This document shows positions 40,988-46,128 of a stretch of 46,128 nucleotides of DNA, in pieces. The translations under genes were made by a program, and so were the position numbers. Below the pieces are notes generated by a model. The model worked only from the letters and a program-made list of their open reading frames with translations. It did no database searches and was not told the DNA's origin. Where the stretch lies: assembly GCA_016936855.1 (NCBI GenBank), contig JAFGXA010000008.1, positions 1-46,128 on the forward strand, given 5' to 3'. Positions within the stretch are counted from its first letter, which is position 1; every line of letters starts with the position of its first letter. The DNA is from Gammaproteobacteria bacterium (GTDB lineage Bacteria > Pseudomonadota > Gammaproteobacteria > UBA9339).

Positions 40988-43900
40988 TCAGATGCAAGTA
41001 GCTTCATATTCTATCGCTTGACTCCCCTTATCAATTTCCGGGTTAGATCTAAAAAAACCTTCTCTCATGCAACCACTCTCAACTCTAACTAACATTGTGC
41101 GAAAACATTTAACTACTGACATTCTATCACTAGTCCGATCACTAGTCCGATCACTAGTCCGATCACTTTCTAAAATATCATTAAAAACTCTCATCTTATA
41201 AGACCAACTGATCTGTGGTAATTTTCGAATAACCAACTTTGCAATACTAGATGTTTCACTTATATCTTCTAAAGACATCATAATAATCTGATCAATAGTT
41301 TGTTTTTCTACTAAGTGGCCTAGCCACGCCAATTCTCGAGCAAGCCAAAGAGCAGCATGCTTTATCTTAGCATTGCTATTACGCAACCCTCGATCAACGG
41401 CAACAAGAGCCGCTTCGATCCCAACACCGAGCCTCACCCAGCCCTGCAAAGCTTCGAGCCAACTCGTTGCGACATCAACTTGATCAAATATCGATAAAGA
41501 ACCATCACTTCCTATTGGACGAGATAAAACGTCTTCAACTCTATTTAAGAATTCAGCATCAGCACCAAAATAGGCTAATGCCTTTAACCCCTTTAACCAG
41601 GCGACCGCAATCGAGCCATTAAGACTATCTGAGGCTAAAAAAATACACTCCTTGGCGGCGGAATTAATACTTACATTATATTCCATTAATTTTACCAATA
41701 TATTCAAAACTGCGACCTTGATTTTGTGGGAACTTGTATTTTGATACAGTAAAACTAAAACACCTGGTAAATTCATATGATCAACTGAGCTAATATCATA
41801 CCAAACCAACAACGACTCAAAATATTGTGATATATATTCAAATTTAGGAGAAGAAGAATCCGTTTTAGCAATAACAATACCCACAACTTCATGAGGATTT
41901 AGTCCTCTTTCAACTAACCGATTAAACATTCCCAATGGAGAAACATAAAAACATACAGCCTGCATAGAGATCTCATCTAACATTTTCTCAGATCTTATTT
42001 TGGACTCATAAGCATATACAAGAAGCTCACTGAGCAGCATCAATAGATTTTCAACAACGTGTTCTTCGACATCATTAGCTACAAGCGCTTCAACAATACC
42101 TCTTAATCTATTATCAAGCAATTTACAATTGTAGACAATCTCTCCGACCAAAGATATAAATCTTCTTTTATTATCTACCACACCACTATCGTTTTTATAT
42201 TCAAGAATTTTTTGAATAGCAAAACCCTCAACTCGTATTGCAGCATCAATATCTTTATCTAAAAGCAATAAAAACAAAGAGTAAAAATCATAATATTTAT
42301 CAACCTTAAATTCGTCTGACCACTGCTCTAATAATTCTTCTGCAAGAGATATTGCATCGTCATTTCCAATGCGAATCAATTTTTTCAGCAAAACAAAAGC
42401 TTCTTTTGCGATAAGCTCTTCTTCATGAAGCAAGAAAAAACCCATATCAATATTATCTATCTCCTTAGGATTACCATACAAATCTTCTCTCTTTGTCAAA
42501 AATTTTAGAGCAAATATCTTTCCGGCCAAATCATCAGAACGCAAAATATCTGGAACATACCTATTAAGCGCTACATTATCAACAACAATTATCTGTCTTT
42601 CTAATAATAATCCTAATAAAGTTATGGCTTCTTTTGCTATTTCTTTTTCTAAACGCAAAACCAAAATAAGCGCAACTTGGGTAAGTACCTTAGAAATTTG
42701 ATCAGAATTAATTGCAGCAACAATTAATACCGGATTTTGCAAAATCCTTAATAACTCAACTTGAATATCATTTTTTACTAAATAATACTCTGACTCTGAT
42801 GAATCAGATGAAGAAGTAACATACTCTATGGATGATTCATCAAAACCAAACGCCAAACCCGAAATCACTTGCACTACTTTTCCTAAAAACAGCCTATCAT
42901 TTACTGTTTTCTTTAAAAAATTAAGTATACTATTCAATCCAATCCAACAATCTGGATTCGAAAGCATCATATCAAACAACATCTCTATAAAAGGTTGCGC
43001 CATATCAATGCTACTGCAATCAATAAATATTGATAGCAACTGTAATACACGATTTTGCTTAAAGTTCAAACTATTATAGTCATCAGATTCCGAGTCAACT
43101 TCATCAGAACTATCAGTTACATAAGAACCCTCAATGCTATCAAATGCCATAGTGGTTTTTAAATAAGAAATTTCCGACTCAATATTAGCTGAAAACTTTT
43201 CAATGATACTTTTATAAAAATCATCATATTTTAGTAAACCCAACATCCAGCTACTATCATAATGAGAAACATCATCACTGAACCAAGTAGCAACGATATG
43301 TTCTGCAAAATTAGCAATAACATCAATATTGCTGCTGTTTTCTGCAATAAATTGCCGTAAAATTATCACAGCAAGGTCTACTGATTCTTTCTTATAATTA
43401 GAAGATGTAGTTAATAACCGCGTAGCAAGCTGATGAAACACTTCACAATCAATCACCTCTTTCCGTTCAATTAAAATATTTAATAATTCTAATGATAGCT
43501 GCAAAGAATTTTTTAAAGCAATCCTCATCAAGTCCAATATTGGATGCTTTTGCTTTATAGGACAATTTCGTGCTGCAAGCCTTATTACTATTTGTAGCGC
43601 GTTATCATAAGAAGAACAATAGGAATTCATTAACAAGAAATCGATAACAGCATCCATTATATCGCTGTAATCATCTTCACCATTACTAATCACAAGCAAT
43701 AAATCCAAAGCCCCCCTTTGCTGATAAGTATATTTGAGCGCCGATATAGCACCAGAAGTAGCCCCTGAGCAATCGCGCCCATTTAACGCCGCTTTATTTA
43801 AAAAACGCAAAAAGACCTCTGAATTCTCCCGACTAATCCCTTCCTTGTTAAATTGCTTAACAACTAAACTAAGCATATCAGGGCTAAAAATATCTTCATC

Positions 43901-46105
43901 TGACAAATGCTCTAAAGTAATTAAACGATCTAATAAACTAGATGCCTTAGAAATCGCAACATTTATACGCATAGCTATACTTATAATTTCAAGAACAGCA
44001 AAAGGAGCACTTTGGCAGATACCCGCCCCATCCCTTACCAATAAGTCCATAACTTTTGAAAATGATTGAGCATCAATAACATTTTCCCTTGTACTTGTAG
44101 AAAGAATTTTCAACGTAAATTTCAGTAAAGTAATAGCGAACACATCGTCCAATAACAACAATATATCCTTAGAGGGTATCTTCAAAATCCTTGGCCATGA
44201 ACTTGAAATTTCTATAAAGTTAAAAGAATTAAAGCAAGATGACCACGCCAATGCTTCATCAAATATACGCCACATATTTACCATTAAGTCATCTTGCAAT
44301 AGATCACTTCGATCAGTAATTTCATAGAAAAAGGACACGGCTTGAGCTAAAACAGTTTCGTTAAGCTCTGGCATTATCGTAATAACCATATTACAAATCT
44401 TTACTATAATAGATTTACTTGAATTGGTTGTTGATACCAATAATTCTTTTACATATATCGCTAGCGCTGAGAATCCAGAGCCAGTAATTAACAGACCCCT
44501 CAAATTCTGTTCAGCTAAACCTCTAAATGGTTTGGCTAAGTGTGGTGCAATAAACAATTTTGCTAAAGTAAGAACCGCATTATCAGGCTTACCAGGATTT
44601 TCCCCAAACGATTCCGGTAAAATCACAGATCTTACCGAATGCCGCAATTTTTCTGATATTTCTTCTGCTCCATCAGTAAGAGTATTTGTAGCACACAACA
44701 ATAAGTCATCGCATAATCGTTTTGGCTCAGAAGTTCTCACTATGCTATCAGCACATTGATGACCCACAAGCCGAATTTTATTTTGTATATCGCTTGTAAA
44801 AGTATCATCAGCACGTTTTTGGCATAAGATCTCTAGCAATATTAATGCTGCTTTCCTAACTGAAATTTCAGAATCCCACACTAGACTAATAAATACATCG
44901 CAATTTGCAAAATTAATAAATTCTTGCCGGATTAGTTCTGTCAATATTTCTAATACCGTTACTTTAACCTTAACATCAAAATCATTAAGCAAACGTGTAA
45001 TAATTTCTATATTTGGATTAGTAAGCCTATTTTGCAAAATTAACTCTTTAAGAAGAACTACTGCAACTCTTCTATTAAGATGGTTTTCACTATTTAAAAA
45101 ACGCCAAATAAAATCATCAAGATTCAACTCAATATCACAACTTTGTCTAAGTAATTCAGCAAATAATACCAATCCAACCCTGAGAAATTTTTCACTACCA
45201 GGTATACCACCATCAATTCTTCTACTTATTTCAGCAATTAAGCTTATAATCGAAGAATTTAAACTATCATCCATATCAGACTCACCAAAAGTACTGATAA
45301 ACTCTTCAATACCACGCTTATAAGTACTAGGATGTGAAATTAATATTTTCAATCTTTCTAACTGATCAAAACTTATTTTAGATATATCTATTTGCGAAAC
45401 ATCATCTCTATCTATATCATCACACTCCTCCAAAATCAGCTTTATATTCAAATGAAGATTCTGCCCAACAATATTACTATCAAATCTTATGTAATCTAAT
45501 TCTGCAGCTTCTTCCTTTCCAATTGCACCACTAAAAACCAACACATTAATGATTCTTAATACGGTATTTCTATCTAAATTAGAGTCATACCTTGCTCTTT
45601 TATCTACAATCCAAGACTTTAACCACTTATGATCTTTCCACCCGAAGATCATCAATTCATTTAACAACTCCAAACTCATTTGCAAAAGTTCTTCATCTAA
45701 CGCTGGACCCAATTTTCTAGCATAAGAACAATAACCACGATCTTCATATGGTTTATTCTTCAATATCAGAACAACCGCATTAGCTACCTCTTCAACAGAC
45801 CGCCCAATAGCAAGTAATGATTTATATATCATTACGGCCAATTTGCGTTCTGATATACTTCTATTTGCTCTGACAAAAGCTCCCGCTATTGCTATTGACT
45901 CATCAAAACCACGCCCTTGAAAGAAAGAAATATTCAACAACCGCATTATATCAACTAGAGTCGCATTCGAATAATTGGCGCTCTCTCCTCTAGAATCACG
46001 TTCTTCTGCAATAATCTTTATTGCCAAAGGCAAAGCAACACCACAGGACTTACGCGAAAAACATTTTTCTGAAGTTATTTTCAGATAATTTTCATTTTTC
46101 CGCAT
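40988..46105 (-). CDS. Giant HEAT/ARM-like alpha-solenoid protein, 5' end altered by IS
   Basis: 1705 codons, almost all helical, built of ~40-residue helix pairs as in HEAT/ARM repeats, e.g. HLNRRVAVVLLKELILQNRL, VKVTVLEILTELIRQ and IKHAALWLARELAWLGHLV. Such solenoids bind other proteins; no enzyme motif is visible. Two acidic Ser/Asp/Glu stretches (VTDSSDEVDSESDD and VTSSSDSSESEYY) interrupt the array. The first 21 residues (MRKNENY... to CFSRKSC) lie inside the IS end at 46044-46128, so the native start is lost and the true protein may have been longer. The 3' end has a 12-bp tandem repeat coding SDRT. It precedes gacA by 73 bp on the same strand. A possible effector or host-interaction scaffold (inference). 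Confidence 0.78.
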   Translation of the reverse strand: MRKNENYLKITSEKCFSRKSCGVALPLAIKIIAEERDSRGESANYSNATLVDIMRLLNISFFQGRGFDESIAIAGAFVRANRSISERKLAVMIYKSLLAIGRSVEEVANAVVLILKNKPYEDRGYCSYARKLGPALDEELLQMSLELLNELMIFGWKDHKWLKSWIVDKRARYDSNLDRNTVLRIINVLVFSGAIGKEEAAELDYIRFDSNIVGQNLHLNIKLILEECDDIDRDDVSQIDISKISFDQLERLKILISHPSTYKRGIEEFISTFGESDMDDSLNSSIISLIAEISRRIDGGIPGSEKFLRVGLVLFAELLRQSCDIELNLDDFIWRFLNSENHLNRRVAVVLLKELILQNRLTNPNIEIITRLLNDFDVKVKVTVLEILTELIRQEFINFANCDVFISLVWDSEISVRKAALILLEILCQKRADDTFTSDIQNKIRLVGHQCADSIVRTSEPKRLCDDLLLCATNTLTDGAEEISEKLRHSVRSVILPESFGENPGKPDNAVLTLAKLFIAPHLAKPFRGLAEQNLRGLLITGSGFSALAIYVKELLVSTTNSSKSIIVKICNMVITIMPELNETVLAQAVSFFYEITDRSDLLQDDLMVNMWRIFDEALAWSSCFNSFNFIEISSSWPRILKIPSKDILLLLDDVFAITLLKFTLKILSTSTRENVIDAQSFSKVMDLLVRDGAGICQSAPFAVLEIISIAMRINVAISKASSLLDRLITLEHLSDEDIFSPDMLSLVVKQFNKEGISRENSEVFLRFLNKAALNGRDCSGATSGAISALKYTYQQRGALDLLLVISNGEDDYSDIMDAVIDFLLMNSYCSSYDNALQIVIRLAARNCPIKQKHPILDLMRIALKNSLQLSLELLNILIERKEVIDCEVFHQLATRLLTTSSNYKKESVDLAVIILRQFIAENSSNIDVIANFAEHIVATWFSDDVSHYDSSWMLGLLKYDDFYKSIIEKFSANIESEISYLKTTMAFDSIEGSYVTDSSDEVDSESDDYNSLNFKQNRVLQLLSIFIDCSSIDMAQPFIEMLFDMMLSNPDCWIGLNSILNFLKKTVNDRLFLGKVVQVISGLAFGFDESSIEYVTSSSDSSESEYYLVKNDIQVELLRILQNPVLIVAAINSDQISKVLTQVALILVLRLEKEIAKEAITLLGLLLERQIIVVDNVALNRYVPDILRSDDLAGKIFALKFLTKREDLYGNPKEIDNIDMGFFLLHEEELIAKEAFVLLKKLIRIGNDDAISLAEELLEQWSDEFKVDKYYDFYSLFLLLLDKDIDAAIRVEGFAIQKILEYKNDSGVVDNKRRFISLVGEIVYNCKLLDNRLRGIVEALVANDVEEHVVENLLMLLSELLVYAYESKIRSEKMLDEISMQAVCFYVSPLGMFNRLVERGLNPHEVVGIVIAKTDSSSPKFEYISQYFESLLVWYDISSVDHMNLPGVLVLLYQNTSSHKIKVAVLNILVKLMEYNVSINSAAKECIFLASDSLNGSIAVAWLKGLKALAYFGADAEFLNRVEDVLSRPIGSDGSLSIFDQVDVATSWLEALQGWVRLGVGIEAALVAVDRGLRNSNAKIKHAALWLARELAWLGHLVEKQTIDQIIMMSLEDISETSSIAKLVIRKLPQISWSYKMRVFNDILESDRTSDRTSDRTSDRMSVVKCFRTMLVRVESGCMREGFFRSNPEIDKGSQAIEYEATCI
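41127..41167 (-). repeat. 12-bp tandem repeat in the solenoid gene
   Basis: Three full and one partial copy of TCACTAGTCCGA, coding SDRT SDRT SDRT SDRM in frame; copy number may vary between strains. Confidence 0.9.
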
Positions 46106-46128
46106 AAAGTTCTTGACAGGGTTTTTTG
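46044..46128. mobile_element. Other end of the same insertion sequence family
   Basis: 46044-46067 is the inverted copy of the 24-bp motif at 60-83. Further out the sequence differs from the left window end and contains TTGACA (46114-46119) pointing outward, i.e. into the presumed IS, as a -35 box of a transposase promoter would. The window stops 61 bases beyond the repeat, fitting a contig broken at a multi-copy element. Confidence 0.65.

Overview
The window looks like a contig from an AT-rich gammaproteobacterium, most likely a host-associated member of the Legionellales/Coxiella-like group (inference). Reasons: a GacA/LetA-uvrC pair and a CsrA homologue, a GspD secretin, pgsA followed by tRNA-Gly/Cys/Leu as in gammaproteobacteria, metabolism built on amino acids and purine salvage (aspA, maeA, ald, pepA, hpt, purB, a purine-type permease), and three very large proteins of effector-like or solenoid character. 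Both window ends carry the same 24-bp motif in opposite orientation, with different sequence further out. This fits the two ends of one insertion-sequence family, so the sequence is probably a complete contig stopped by IS copies, with a gene truncated at each end.

Left part (1-8465): a 5'-truncated NCS2 permease; then a compact seven-gene plus-strand operon (DUF134 regulator, two NifX/ORP-type Mo-Fe cluster-binding proteins, two MinD-type ATPases each with a two-cluster ferredoxin insert, a C_GCAxxG_C_C redox protein and a DUF89 phosphatase). It resembles the 'orange protein' operon of sulfate reducers and is unexpected here. Then nitroreductase, lemA, gspD and tRNA-Asn.

Accessory region (8466-21.6 kb): tRNA-Asn and a degenerate copy of its 3' end (17781-17813) bracket a 9.3-kb island. 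It holds isochorismatase and LuxR genes, a csrA with a premature stop, an unknown 443-aa protein, and an operon of POT peptide transporter, saccharopine-dehydrogenase-like enzyme and two ATP-grasp ligases, which looks like a small peptide or opine pathway. Next to it lies a second small-molecule operon: a frameshifted HD phosphohydrolase, stand-alone GTP cyclohydrolase II, an SDR and a DHA2 exporter.

Core block (21.6-28 kb): pgsA, three tRNAs, the operon ald-pepA-mscS-hpt, and purB. Right part (28-46 kb): an 1184-aa acidic protein ending in CGCC; aspA-maeA with a strong hairpin in the leader; a PPP-like metallophosphatase with a large insertion; a beta-barrel protein; gacA-uvrC, with a GC-rich palindromic-type element inserted in frame in uvrC; and a 1705-aa alpha-solenoid ORF whose first residues come from the IS end. 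In related bacteria uvrY/gacA-uvrC sits beside pgsA-tRNAs, so the 17 kb between them here records a rearrangement.
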